A DNA stretch of 64,000 nucleotides from Anaerocolumna sp. AGMB13020. Its GTDB lineage: Bacteria; Bacillota; Clostridia; Lachnospirales; Lachnospiraceae. Both the position numbers and the translations under genes were made by a program. The notes beneath the pieces were generated by a model. The model did no database searches. It worked only from the letters and a program-made list of their open reading frames with translations, and was not told the DNA's origin. Positions 17,375 to 25,640 of the stretch are shown one piece after another. The stretch is taken from the NCBI RefSeq assembly GCF_033100115.1, contig NZ_CP136910.1, positions 5,025,001 to 5,089,000 on the forward strand, read 5' to 3'. The stretch's first letter is position 1. Every line of letters starts with the position of its first letter.

Positions 17375-17590
17375 TTAGAAGGAGTTTCCGCATAAGCAAA
17401 GGATTAAGATGATCCAAATAATTGAGCCGCATCCGTCATTGCCGCCGCATCCGCATCCATTGTTACCAAAGCCGCCACCAAAGAATCCGTTACCACCACC
17501 GCCACAGCAGCAAAGTAAAAGGAGAATAAGAATCCAGGAACTATTATTGCCACATCCGGAACCGCAGTTAGTTGCTGTTAAATCACTCAT
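17375..17590 (-). CDS. Small Cys/Gly-rich membrane protein
   Basis: This 71-residue protein has two hydrophobic segments (SSWILILLLLCCC and SIIWIILILCLCG) around a Gly/Cys/Asn-rich middle (GGGGNGFFGGGFGNNGCGCGG). Such small Gly/Cys-rich proteins are common in spore-forming Firmicutes and are loosely similar to YjcZ-type spore proteins. The 12 Cys are unusual for a cytosolic anaerobe protein and suggest disulfide or metal chemistry at a surface. AGGAGG precedes the ATG. The start and bidirectional terminator support it as a gene; function is unknown. Confidence 0.75.
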   Translation of the reverse strand: MSDLTATNCGSGCGNNSSWILILLLLCCCGGGGNGFFGGGFGNNGCGCGGNDGCGSIIWIILILCLCGNSF

Positions 17591-17830
17591 GTAAGAGCCT
17601 CCTATTTGTTATTACAATGTATCATATGAATCTGAGCTTGCCCTATTTCCTATATTTATAGAAGAAATTGTTGTGTTTTTCCGACAGAAAATTACAGAAT
17701 TGCATGGTCCTTTACAGAAATACTGAAGATGGAGGCCAAAACTCAGAGAAAAGGCTTGTAAAGTTTAAGTTGTCTCAGCAGTTCCCTATTGTTATAATAT
17801 GGGTAATTTATGATAAGGAATAAAATTTGT

Positions 17831-17864
17831 GCCTGCCTCCTTAAGGTTGCAGGCAGGAGGAAGG
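17831..17864 (+). promoter_or_regulatory. Hairpin that can mask the Shine-Dalgarno of the isochorismatase-like gene
   Basis: GCCTGCCTCC (17831-17840) can pair with GCAGGCAGGAGG (17849-17860) in two registers (CCTGCCT with AGGCAGG, or CCTCC with GGAGG). Either register buries the AGGAGG before the start at 17876. Confidence 0.4.
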
Positions 17865-17875
17865 TATGGACAGAT

Positions 17876-18418
17876 ATGAGAATATTAGCGGAAGAATCAA
17901 TGGCACTACTTGTTGATATACAGGAAAAGCTGGTTCCTGTAGTGAAGGATAGAGAAGCGTGTGTAAGAAATATAACACTACTGCTGGAGGGCTTTAAGCT
18001 GCTTCAGATTCCCTTTCTCGTGACACAGCAGTATACCAGAGGTTTGGGTATGACAATACCGGAAGTAAAGGACAGGGTGGATAACTTTCAGTATCTGGAG
18101 AAAATAAGTTTCAGCTGCTATGAGGATAGCAGGATAAAAGAAGAGATAGATAAACTGCAAAAGAAAAATATAATTTTGTGCGGTGCAGAAGCGCATATCT
18201 GTGTGCAGCAAACTGCCATAGATTTAAGAGCAGCTGGTTATAATGTAATTGCCGTTACCAATTGTATCGGTTCAAGAAAAACCGAAGATAAGGAAGCAGC
18301 ACTAAAACGTTATGAATATGAAGGCATCATTGCGGCTACTTATGAATCCATATTATTCGAATTAACAAGAAAAGCAGGCAGTGATATCTTTAAAGCTATT
18401 TCCGCCCTGATAAAATAA
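17876..18418 (+). CDS. Isochorismatase-family cysteine hydrolase
   Basis: This is a 180-residue alpha/beta hydrolase of the isochorismatase/nicotinamidase superfamily. The expected catalytic triad is visible: Asp14 in LLVDIQEKL, Lys76 in YLEKISFS and Cys109 in AEAHICVQQTA. The short length and lack of the metal-binding His pair of nicotinamidase favour a YcaC/hypothetical hydrolase-type member, so the substrate is unknown. The frame extends 22 codons upstream, but the ATG at 17876 starts the normal fold (MRILAEESMALLVDIQ). The Shine-Dalgarno AGGAGGAAGG lies in a hairpin annotated separately. Confidence 0.85.
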   Translation: MRILAEESMALLVDIQEKLVPVVKDREACVRNITLLLEGFKLLQIPFLVTQQYTRGLGMTIPEVKDRVDNFQYLEKISFSCYEDSRIKEEIDKLQKKNIILCGAEAHICVQQTAIDLRAAGYNVIAVTNCIGSRKTEDKEAALKRYEYEGIIAATYESILFELTRKAGSDIFKAISALIK

Positions 18419-18751
18419 AAGGAATAATCTTCTTTTCTAACTAATATAAATAATCGGTATTCTTTTTTTGATTTCCGGGAAGCAGACTTCTTTATTGTTA
18501 AAATAGCATTTCTGATACTAAAATATCTGATTTTGCCATACCTGATTTTACGGAACGATACAATGACATTTCAGTTTATATGGAAAAATCAAGATAAAAG
18601 TCATGCTAAAATGTGAAACGGATGATGATATAAGATAATTTCTGGATAAAATTATTATTTATAAATAATAATAAAGAAAACGATAATTATTATTGAAATT
18701 CAGATAAAAATGAAGTATAATATAGTCAGATTTTAGAAAAGGAGGAGAACT
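18419..18751. other. 333-nt intergenic region before the 2-oxoacid oxidoreductase genes
   Basis: This very AT-rich region has several TTTTACGG/ATTTCTGAT-like fragments but no ORF or recognisable RNA. A good promoter at 18693-18721 is the only feature I can support. Confidence 0.5.
18693..18721 (+). promoter_or_regulatory. Sigma-A promoter of the 2-oxoacid oxidoreductase operon
   Basis: TTGAAA (18693-18698), a 17-nt spacer and TATAAT (18716-18721) lie 30 nt upstream of the first start codon. Confidence 0.8.
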
Positions 18752-20413
18752 ATGTACAATTTATTATTAGGCGGTGCAGCAGGTCAGGGCATTGACACCA
18801 CTGTTGCAATTCTGGAGAAGCTGTTAAAGCACTCCGGTTATTATATATATACCACCAGGGATTTTATGTCCCGTGTACGCGGCGGCCACAATTTTTCTAT
18901 GATCCGTTTTGGAACCGAGAAGATCAACTCTCACAGTGACAGAATTGATGGTATTATTGCACTAAATGATGAAACCATTCATCTGCATAAAGATAAACTA
19001 ACTGAGAAGGGATTTATCCTGTGTGACAGCAGCTTGGAATATAGTGACGACAGAATAATCAAGCTGGATATGGATAAGAAAGCGAAGGAGCTTGGAAATC
19101 TTAGAGCATCAGGCAGTATTGCTATCGGTGCTATTTTAAAGCTTTTTGGTGAACCGTTTACATATGTGGAAGAAGTTATGCCACGAGTCATAAAAAAAGA
19201 TTTTTTAGAAGTGAACTTAAAAGCAATTCAGATTGGATACGACAGCGTTGAACCTGTCTTTGAACATCTGGAGGGACCTTTTAAGGATTATATGCTGATT
19301 TCCGGCAGTAAGGCAGTTGGACTGGGAGCAGTTGCCGGCGGGCTTAAATTTTATTCGGCTTATCCCATGTCACCCTCCACCGCAGTAATGGAATATCTGG
19401 CTTATATCGGTAATGTCTCAGGGGTCCTGGTGGAACAGGCAGAGGATGAAATCGCTGCTATCAATATGGCTCTTGGTGCTTCCTATGCGGGAGCCAGAGC
19501 AATGACGGGTACCAGCGGAGGCGGTTTTTGTTTAAAAGTAGAGGCTTTAGGCTTTTCTGGTATAGCAGAGATTCCTCTGGTGGTAATAGATGTTCAAAGG
19601 CCGGGACCTGCAACAGGGCTTCCCACCAGAACCGAGCAGAGTGATTTGAAATTTGTAATTTCTGCAGCACAGGGTGAGTTTCCCCGTATGGTTATAGCAC
19701 TTAGAAATCATGAAGATTCTTTCTATCAAACAATCAGAGCGCTGAATCTGGCGGAAAAATATCAGATACCTATAATCCTGTTAAGTGATCAATATCTTGG
19801 CGATACCACAGCTTGCGTAAAACCCTATAATCTTGAGGATATTACACTGACTGAACCTGCAAAAGAGGCAGAAGGCGAATATTTACGTTATCGAATTACC
19901 GAGAATGGTATATCTCCAAGGCTCATACCAGGTTTAACCGAACATCTGGTGACAGCAGACAGTGACGAACATGATGAGAGAGGCTGGATAACAGAATCTG
20001 CTGAAGTCAGAAATAATATGATGGATAAGCGAATGAGAAAGCTTGAAGGACTGACCCTGGAATTACAGGAACCGGAATTTATCGGTGAAGAAGACTGCAA
20101 GGTACTGCTCCTTGGCTGGGGTTCCACCTATGGTCCCATTAGCGAAGCAGTTAGCCGCTTAAATAAGTCGGGAAAAGGAAGTTATGGTGCATTGGTATAC
20201 GGTGATATCTATCCTCTGCCTAAACAGAATCTTGAAAAGTATTCAAAAGGAAGAACCTTAATAAATGTGGAACAGAATGCAACCGGACAGCTGGCATCCC
20301 TTATCAGGGAACAGACCGGCATCAGCTGTGACAGGAGTATATTAAAATATGACGGCAGACAGATTTCCGGTGAAGAGATAGAATCACAGGTACTGGAAGG
20401 AGGTCTTGACTGA
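18752..20413 (+). CDS. 2-oxoacid:ferredoxin oxidoreductase, fused gamma-alpha subunit
   Basis: This 553-residue subunit belongs to a two-gene KorAB-type enzyme that oxidatively decarboxylates a 2-oxoacid to its acyl-CoA with ferredoxin. The N-terminal gamma domain (about 1-175) has GAAGQGIDTTVAILEKLL and MSRVRGGHNFSMIRF. The alpha domain (about 185-553) carries YPMSPSTAVMEYLA, VEQAEDEIAAINMALGASYAG and GLPTRTEQSDL. 2-oxoglutarate or branched-chain 2-oxoacids are the likeliest substrates; specificity cannot be read here. AAAGGAGGAG precedes the ATG. The beta-subunit gene follows immediately. Confidence 0.93.
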   Translation: MYNLLLGGAAGQGIDTTVAILEKLLKHSGYYIYTTRDFMSRVRGGHNFSMIRFGTEKINSHSDRIDGIIALNDETIHLHKDKLTEKGFILCDSSLEYSDDRIIKLDMDKKAKELGNLRASGSIAIGAILKLFGEPFTYVEEVMPRVIKKDFLEVNLKAIQIGYDSVEPVFEHLEGPFKDYMLISGSKAVGLGAVAGGLKFYSAYPMSPSTAVMEYLAYIGNVSGVLVEQAEDEIAAINMALGASYAGARAMTGTSGGGFCLKVEALGFSGIAEIPLVVIDVQRPGPATGLPTRTEQSDLKFVISAAQGEFPRMVIALRNHEDSFYQTIRALNLAEKYQIPIILLSDQYLGDTTACVKPYNLEDITLTEPAKEAEGEYLRYRITENGISPRLIPGLTEHLVTADSDEHDERGWITESAEVRNNMMDKRMRKLEGLTLELQEPEFIGEEDCKVLLLGWGSTYGPISEAVSRLNKSGKGSYGALVYGDIYPLPKQNLEKYSKGRTLINVEQNATGQLASLIREQTGISCDRSILKYDGRQISGEEIESQVLEGGLD

Positions 20414-20414
20414 T

Positions 20415-21260
20415 ATGGGAAAATTTACGACTTACGAAACAGCCTGGTGCCCTGGCTGCGGTAATTTTGCAATTTTGAATAGCTTGAAAACAGCCTTGGA
20501 AGAGCTTGATAAAGATCCAAAAGAGGTACTGATGGTAGCCGGAATCGGCCAGGCAGCAAAGACACCTCAGTATATCAGTGCCAATAGCTTCTGCGGACTT
20601 CATGGAAGGGCCTTACCGGCTGCAGTTGCTGCCAAGATAGCAAATGAAAAACTAACGGTTATAGTGGATTCCGGCGACGGTGACTCCTATGGTGAAGGAG
20701 GAAACCACTTTATACATAACATACGAAGAAATGTAAATATTACACATTTTGTTCATGATAATCAGATCTATGGACTTACCAAAGGTCAGGCATCCCCAAC
20801 CAGTAAGGAAGGTCATGTAACCGAAGTACAGACAGATGGAAGCATGAATACGCCTTTAAATCCCGTATTAATGGCAATAGCTGCCGGTGCAGGTTTTGTA
20901 GCCAGAGGTTTCAGCGGTGATGCAAAACAACTGGTAACCCTTATGAAGGAAGCCATCTCTTATCCAGGTTATGCATTTGTGGATATCCTCCAGCCGTGTA
21001 TCAGCTTTAATAAGATCAACACCTTTGCTTACTACAAGAGTAAAGTTGCACCCTTAGGAGAAGAGTACGATCCCTCAAATAAAGCTGCAGCTATTATGAC
21101 TGCAATGGAAGGGGAAGAACGAATTCCCACCGGTATTATCTATAGAGAAGATAAACTGGATTTTCATAGGAAGCATAACCTTTTAAAAGACGGTAAGACT
21201 TTAATTGAACAGGAGAGGAATACAAAAGTTATCGAGGCGTTAATCAACCGATTTGTATAA
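20415..21260 (+). CDS. 2-oxoacid:ferredoxin oxidoreductase, beta subunit
   Basis: This 281-residue TPP-binding subunit is the partner of the upstream gamma-alpha subunit. WCPGCGNFAILNSLK carries the Cys pair expected to help hold a [4Fe-4S] cluster, and GDGDSYGEGGNHFIHNIRRN with DNQIYGLTKGQ forms the TPP/Mg site. The ATG at 20415 has AAGGAGGT at 10-nt spacing. The in-frame TTG at 20406 is too near the site, so the two genes do not overlap. There is no separate ferredoxin (delta) gene next to it. With Re-citrate synthase and isocitrate dehydrogenase also in the window, a 2-oxoglutarate role is plausible. Confidence 0.93.
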   Translation: MGKFTTYETAWCPGCGNFAILNSLKTALEELDKDPKEVLMVAGIGQAAKTPQYISANSFCGLHGRALPAAVAAKIANEKLTVIVDSGDGDSYGEGGNHFIHNIRRNVNITHFVHDNQIYGLTKGQASPTSKEGHVTEVQTDGSMNTPLNPVLMAIAAGAGFVARGFSGDAKQLVTLMKEAISYPGYAFVDILQPCISFNKINTFAYYKSKVAPLGEEYDPSNKAAAIMTAMEGEERIPTGIIYREDKLDFHRKHNLLKDGKTLIEQERNTKVIEALINRFV

Positions 21261-21348
21261 AGTTCGTTTAACTTATATCATATGGTTAATCCTATAAATT
21301 GTAATATTGTGGTTAAATAGTGTGTTCAGTAAAAAAAGCGGGAATACA

Positions 21349-21416
21349 CCTAAGCCTGGTATAATTCTCTGGTGAAACCGGTACAGAGTTCATGCAGGGA
21401 GTATGACAGGTTTAGG
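21349..21416 (+). promoter_or_regulatory. Extended -10 promoter and inverted repeat upstream of rubrerythrin
   Basis: TGGTATAAT (TATAAT at 21360-21365) is an extended -10 without a good -35. It is flanked by an inverted repeat, CCTAAGCCTG (21349-21358) and CAGGTTTAGG (21407-21416), and a smaller CTCTG...CAGAG repeat lies between. It could be an operator or a leader structure; I cannot match it to a known regulator or riboswitch. Confidence 0.45.
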
Positions 21417-21457
21417 AGTAGACCTACTTTTTCAATAAATTCCTAAGGAGGTTAGAA

Positions 21458-22012
21458 ATGGCAGTTAAGAATGCAATGACAAGTGATTTTCTTCATTCCG
21501 CTTACGGTGGAGAGAGCATGGCCCATATGAGGTATTTGACCTGGGGAACCATGGCTGAGAAAGAGGGCTTTCCGAACATAGCTAAGCTGTTTGAAGCCAT
21601 AGCTTATGCAGAAAGGGTACATGCTAATAATCACTTCAAGGAAATTGGAGGAGATACTGCTGATGCTACTGTTGTTGCGGGAGCAGTATTTGGAACAGGA
21701 AAAACAGTGGATAATCTGCAGGGAGCAATTAACGGTGAACTCCATGAGGTAGATCAAATGTATCCGGTGTATCTGAATGCAGCAGAATTTCAGGAGGAAA
21801 AGGGAGCACAAAGATCCTTCCATTTAGCACTGGAGGCTGAAAAAATTCACGCGGAATTGTTTAAACAGGCTCAGGATGCAGCAAAAGGCGGACAGGATAT
21901 CAAACTGGAATCCGTATATGTCTGTCCAATCTGCGGACATACAGTTCTTGATGGTGCACCTGATAAATGTCCTGTATGCGGTGCAAAACAGGATTTATAT
22001 AAAAAGTTCTGA
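21458..22012 (+). CDS. rbr: Rubrerythrin
   Basis: This 184-residue non-haem di-iron peroxidase reduces H2O2 in anaerobes. The N-terminal ferritin-like domain (1-145) carries the iron-ligand pattern GGESMAHMRY, EAIAYAERVHANNHF, NGELHEVDQMYP and LALEAEKIHAELF. The C-terminal rubredoxin-like domain has the two CPxCG knuckles (YVCPICGHTV and DKCPVCGAKQ). AAGGAGG precedes the ATG. It is likely to be induced by oxidative stress through the unusual leader upstream. It appears monocistronic. Confidence 0.97.
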   Translation: MAVKNAMTSDFLHSAYGGESMAHMRYLTWGTMAEKEGFPNIAKLFEAIAYAERVHANNHFKEIGGDTADATVVAGAVFGTGKTVDNLQGAINGELHEVDQMYPVYLNAAEFQEEKGAQRSFHLALEAEKIHAELFKQAQDAAKGGQDIKLESVYVCPICGHTVLDGAPDKCPVCGAKQDLYKKF

Positions 22013-22099
22013 TTCTGCTGTTTCACGGAGTAAAATGTTTTCTTTGCTCCGTAAAGTGGAACATAAAGACTGTAAAAAATGTACCACAACAAAAAATAT

Positions 22100-22173
22100 G
22101 GCAGAACTTACCATGAATACAGAGAGACAGTTTTTGAAGGAACATGTCTGCTGAATACAGGGTAGGTTCTGCC
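22100..22173. terminator. Large hairpin terminator between rubrerythrin and the subtilase gene
   Basis: GGCAGAACTTACC (22100-22112) pairs with GGTAGGTTCTGCC (22161-22173). On the minus strand it is followed by ATATTTTTTG, suiting the subtilase gene that ends at 22181; the plus side has only GTTTTCGTT. A smaller ACGGAG/CTCCGT hairpin lies just after rubrerythrin (22025-22051). Confidence 0.65.
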
Positions 22174-22180
22174 GTTTTCG

Positions 22181-23353
22181 TTATTGAAGAAGCCTTTTTA
22201 TATTTAACAGACCCCAGCCCTGCTTTGACCAGGGATAACCAAGGTCAATTGCGCAGTCCCGCAGCTTCAATTTAACATCTTTGTTGCTTAAAGACGGATA
22301 TACAGAAAGTAAAAGAGCGATAGCACCGGTAACAATGGGGGTAGCCATGGAGGTGCCGCTCTTAACAGTATACATTAGGTTGGTGTAATCATTTCTGGGA
22401 TTATTAAGTACATTGTATCTGTATCTTTGGTAATTCTTCATGGTACCACAGGATACAATATTAGATCCGGGTGCCACGATATCAGGTTTTTTAACACAGG
22501 AGGCTGTAGGACCTCTTCCGGAATAATCCATGGTTTTATTTCCAAAGAGTTCAACGGTTATTCTGTCATCGGAAGAACCGACGGTAATTACCTTTCGGCT
22601 GATACCGGGAGTTGAAATGGACATTGGACTGGGGCCATTGTTTCCGGCAGCTACCACCACTACGATACCCGCATCCCATACAGCGTTTACACCTTTCACC
22701 AAAAGTGAATTTTCATCGGCATTGTCTTTTGTTGTTGTACCAACTGAAATGTTAACAACTCTTATATTGTGTTTTACTTTATTATCAATTATCCATTGTA
22801 AGCCTGCCAGTACATCTGAAATATTACCGTCACCTTTCTGGTCCAGTACCTTGATTCCAATCAGGTCGCATTTGGGGGCTATTCCGGTATATTTGCCATT
22901 TGAGAGAAAGCCGCTGCCGCCGATAATTCCGGAGACGTGACTGCCGTGGCCGTTATCGTCATAAGGCTCGATTCTCCCGTGTATCAAATCATGAAAGGCC
23001 TTTATTCTATTTTTTCCTTCTGTAAAATCTTTGTGCATACAGATGCCGGTATCTACAACTGCAACTCCTACATTTTCACCTGTAATATTTCTATCGTGTG
23101 CCCAATTTAAGTCTATGATATCAGCTACACGGTTCATTTGAGCGGTTATGTGTGTATCCAGCTCGAAACTCCAGAGGTGATTCTCAGACTGGAGATTACT
23201 TAAAGCATCCGGTGCCACCTCTACAACATAAGAGTCAATCATAGGCAATTTATATTTGAGCTTACCCATTGAAGCAATTTCATTGTAATTGTTCTCGTAA
23301 TCACTGCATCGTACAATAATCTGTACTCTTTCCTGTTTGTTCATAGCAGCCAT
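22181..23353 (-). CDS. S8-family intracellular serine peptidase (subtilase)
   Basis: This 390-residue subtilisin-like protease has the catalytic triad Asp in VAVVDTGICMHKDF (near residue 101), His in NGHGSHVSGIIGG (near 137) and Ser in SGTSMATPIVTGA (near 336), plus the oxyanion Asn in VVAAGNNGPSP. A short N-terminal region (1-75) resembles an inhibitor I9-type propeptide. No signal peptide is present, so it is probably cytoplasmic or mother-cell located, like AprX/ISP-type enzymes. Two starts are possible (residues 1 and 4); the site is AAAGGAAAG. It is monocistronic. Confidence 0.92.
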   Translation of the reverse strand: MAAMNKQERVQIIVRCSDYENNYNEIASMGKLKYKLPMIDSYVVEVAPDALSNLQSENHLWSFELDTHITAQMNRVADIIDLNWAHDRNITGENVGVAVVDTGICMHKDFTEGKNRIKAFHDLIHGRIEPYDDNGHGSHVSGIIGGSGFLSNGKYTGIAPKCDLIGIKVLDQKGDGNISDVLAGLQWIIDNKVKHNIRVVNISVGTTTKDNADENSLLVKGVNAVWDAGIVVVVAAGNNGPSPMSISTPGISRKVITVGSSDDRITVELFGNKTMDYSGRGPTASCVKKPDIVAPGSNIVSCGTMKNYQRYRYNVLNNPRNDYTNLMYTVKSGTSMATPIVTGAIALLLSVYPSLSNKDVKLKLRDCAIDLGYPWSKQGWGLLNIKRLLQ

Positions 23354-23537
23354 TCTTTCCTTTTGGTCTTAGTAATTTTATGAGGATTCCTCTTGTCTTT
23401 ATGACGAATATCAATTAAACCATTGCAATTTTCTGTCAAAGGTTTAAAATATAGAGGATTATGTAATTATATGGTATAACAAAAAGCCTTAAATATCTAA
23501 CTGGCTGATATGTCTAATGAAAGAAAGAGGAAAGGTA

Positions 23538-24884
23538 ATGAGAAAAATAAAAAAGCTGACTGCTATTCTAATAATTCCCGCTCTGTTATTAACAGGATTT
23601 TTAAGAAGCCAGACGAGTACTGCCGCAGAAATGCCAGCAACAGAAGAGACAGAGCCTGCGCTTGCGACGGAGAACGATAACCAGAACACGAGTGTAATAG
23701 TGAAGCAGTACGGAATCCTTACGGTAGACGCAAAAGGTATTTATTCCTTTTGGGATTTCTCCAAAGATACTGATGGGAGAATTGAAACCACTGACAAAGG
23801 CAATATCATGATTCCTTTGAAAAAAACAGCGGCACAGTTGACAGAACTTAAGCTCAGCTATAATAAAACGACTAAAAAAGCAACTGTGACCAATACAGTG
23901 AATAAAAAGAAAATCACCTTTACCCTGGGCAGCAGTACTTTTTATTATTATTCCTCCTCCAAGGCCAAAGGGGTAAAAAAGACGATGGCTTCACCTATGT
24001 ATATCTCCAAGGAAAGTAAAGCACTTATGGTACATATGGCAGCACTTAAATGGGTCCTTTTAAAAACAGAAGGAGTGAAATCCTATAAAGTATCGGATAT
24101 GCAGGCAAAAGGATACGATACCACTGCTTTAAGCGGGGTTATCGTGTACAATCCATATGGCAAAGTCACAAGCCTTGTAGAAGCCTCTAAAGTAAGTAAT
24201 ATAGGAAGAACAGTAAAAGTTACCATACCGGAAGGTTATTCATTGCCTCAGGTATTTACCCTCTTGGTTCGGAAAGGGGTATGTGCCTCAGAGGAGGTTT
24301 TGTATAAAGCGATGGAGGAATATGATTTTACCAGGGATTACTCTTTAATTGATGCGCTGGAGGATAATCCTGACCGCTGTTATCTGCTGGAAGGATATCT
24401 GTATCCTGATACCTATGAGTTCTACCGGTTGAGTAAAGGTGAAGATGCTATAGGAAAATTTTTACGTAACGGAGATGGAAAAATAACAGAAGCTGATAAG
24501 AAAAAGGCAGCAGAACTCGGATTGACCATTAATCAGATACTGACCATTGCGTCACTGGTGGAAAAAGAAGGGAAGGATAAAGAAACCAAATACAATATTT
24601 CTTCTGTGATCCATAACCGGTTAAAGATAAACATGAAACTGCAGTTAGATGCGAGCATCCATTATGTGGAAAAATATATAAAACCTTTTATAGATGGGGA
24701 TATCAACCGTTACAATAGCTTTTACAATACCTATAAATGCCCTGCTTTACCGGCAGGACCAATCTGTAATCCTGGCAGAGAAGCAATCAATGCGGCACTT
24801 AACCCTCCGCAGACCGATTATCTTTATTTCTATAGCGATGAACAAAAAAATTACTACTTCTCCAAGGAGTATCATAATCAGTAA
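23538..24884 (+). CDS. MltG/YceG-like endolytic transglycosylase with N-terminal extracellular domain
   Basis: This is a 448-residue exported or membrane-anchored protein. Residues 1-25 form a signal/anchor. Residues 40-200 are a beta-rich region resembling copper-amine-oxidase-N/stalk domains of clostridial surface proteins. Residues 215-448 form the YceG/MltG fold, with ASLVEKEG containing the catalytic Glu, followed by VIHNRL, LQLDASIHY, YNTYKCPALPAGPICNPG and DYLYFYSD. MltG cleaves nascent glycan strands and may set strand length. The upstream in-frame ATG at 23517 lacks a site, whereas AGAGGAAAGG precedes 23538. The extra stalk domain is unusual for standard MltG. Confidence 0.9.
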   Translation: MRKIKKLTAILIIPALLLTGFLRSQTSTAAEMPATEETEPALATENDNQNTSVIVKQYGILTVDAKGIYSFWDFSKDTDGRIETTDKGNIMIPLKKTAAQLTELKLSYNKTTKKATVTNTVNKKKITFTLGSSTFYYYSSSKAKGVKKTMASPMYISKESKALMVHMAALKWVLLKTEGVKSYKVSDMQAKGYDTTALSGVIVYNPYGKVTSLVEASKVSNIGRTVKVTIPEGYSLPQVFTLLVRKGVCASEEVLYKAMEEYDFTRDYSLIDALEDNPDRCYLLEGYLYPDTYEFYRLSKGEDAIGKFLRNGDGKITEADKKKAAELGLTINQILTIASLVEKEGKDKETKYNISSVIHNRLKINMKLQLDASIHYVEKYIKPFIDGDINRYNSFYNTYKCPALPAGPICNPGREAINAALNPPQTDYLYFYSDEQKNYYFSKEYHNQ

Positions 24885-24940
24885 GATATCTCCATACAAA
24901 CTCCACAAAGGAATGGTATTATAAGGTATCATTTTATGGA

Positions 24941-25483
24941 GTGGAGGAGAAATTTATTAAAAAGAAGCAGTTATCTATTAAAAACATAACTACAGTTGCA
25001 ATTGGTGCAGTATTGCTGTTTCTGCTCGTTGTCTTTGTAGTAAAGAACGTATCAAAGGGAACTGATACTGACAAAGGGGAAGAAGTACAAAGCGCTGGAA
25101 TTACTCTCAACGCTAATAGTGACATTGTTATTGATACTTCGAAAATATCGGACAAAGCATCCTTTTTCGAAACGGAAGCCGGTGGCATGACAGTAGGTTT
25201 ATTTGCAGTCAAGGCAAGCGATGGGAGCATTAGAACCGCTTTTAATACGTGCCAGGTGTGCAACGGCAGCCCTTATGCTTTTTTTAAACAGACAGGTGAC
25301 AACTTCCAATGTCAGAACTGTAAGAATGTCTTTCCAACAGACAAAATAGCCCAGGAACGTGGCGGCTGCAACCCGGTGCCCATCCTGGAAGAACAAAGAA
25401 CAGAGAGCAATGGTGAAATTATAATCTCTTCTGCATTACTAGAAGAGAATTCCATCCGTTTCCAGAATTGGAAGCAATATTAA
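24941..25483 (+). CDS. DUF2318 family membrane-anchored Cys-rich protein
   Basis: This is a 180-residue protein with one N-terminal membrane anchor (about residues 19-38) and an extracytoplasmic domain of the DUF2318 type: CQVCNGSPYAFFKQTGDNF, CQNCKNVF and GGCNPVPI. The five Cys suggest a metal or redox site. DUF2318 proteins are often linked to iron or other metal uptake, which is not testable here. The start is uncertain: GTG at 24941 has only a distant AAGG, while a strong GGAGGAG (24943-24949) would fit an ATT at 24956. The site can also pair with CTCC repeats at 24889-24905. Confidence 0.8.
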   Translation: MEEKFIKKKQLSIKNITTVAIGAVLLFLLVVFVVKNVSKGTDTDKGEEVQSAGITLNANSDIVIDTSKISDKASFFETEAGGMTVGLFAVKASDGSIRTAFNTCQVCNGSPYAFFKQTGDNFQCQNCKNVFPTDKIAQERGGCNPVPILEEQRTESNGEIIISSALLEENSIRFQNWKQY

Positions 25484-25509
25484 GAGATTGTAAAGGATTT
25501 TATCTTTAG

Positions 25510-25556
25510 AAGGACTGCTTGACAGGTGATTCTGTCGAAAGCAGTCCTTTTGTTTT
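25510..25556 (+). terminator. Terminator of the DUF2318 gene
   Basis: AAGGACTGCTT (25510-25520) with inner GACAG/CTGTC pairs to AAAGCAGTCCTT (25538-25549), followed by TTGTTTT. Confidence 0.9.
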
Positions 25557-25640
25557 ACATAGAATTTACAATCCCGCCATAATGGGTTTACATGAGATTG
25601 ATAGATTTAGCTTAACAGAAGACAGGTTAATGGAGGTTGT

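Noticed and set aside
21349..21457. c-di-GMP or other known riboswitch before rubrerythrin
   Set aside because: Conserved core motifs are missing; only simple inverted repeats are present.
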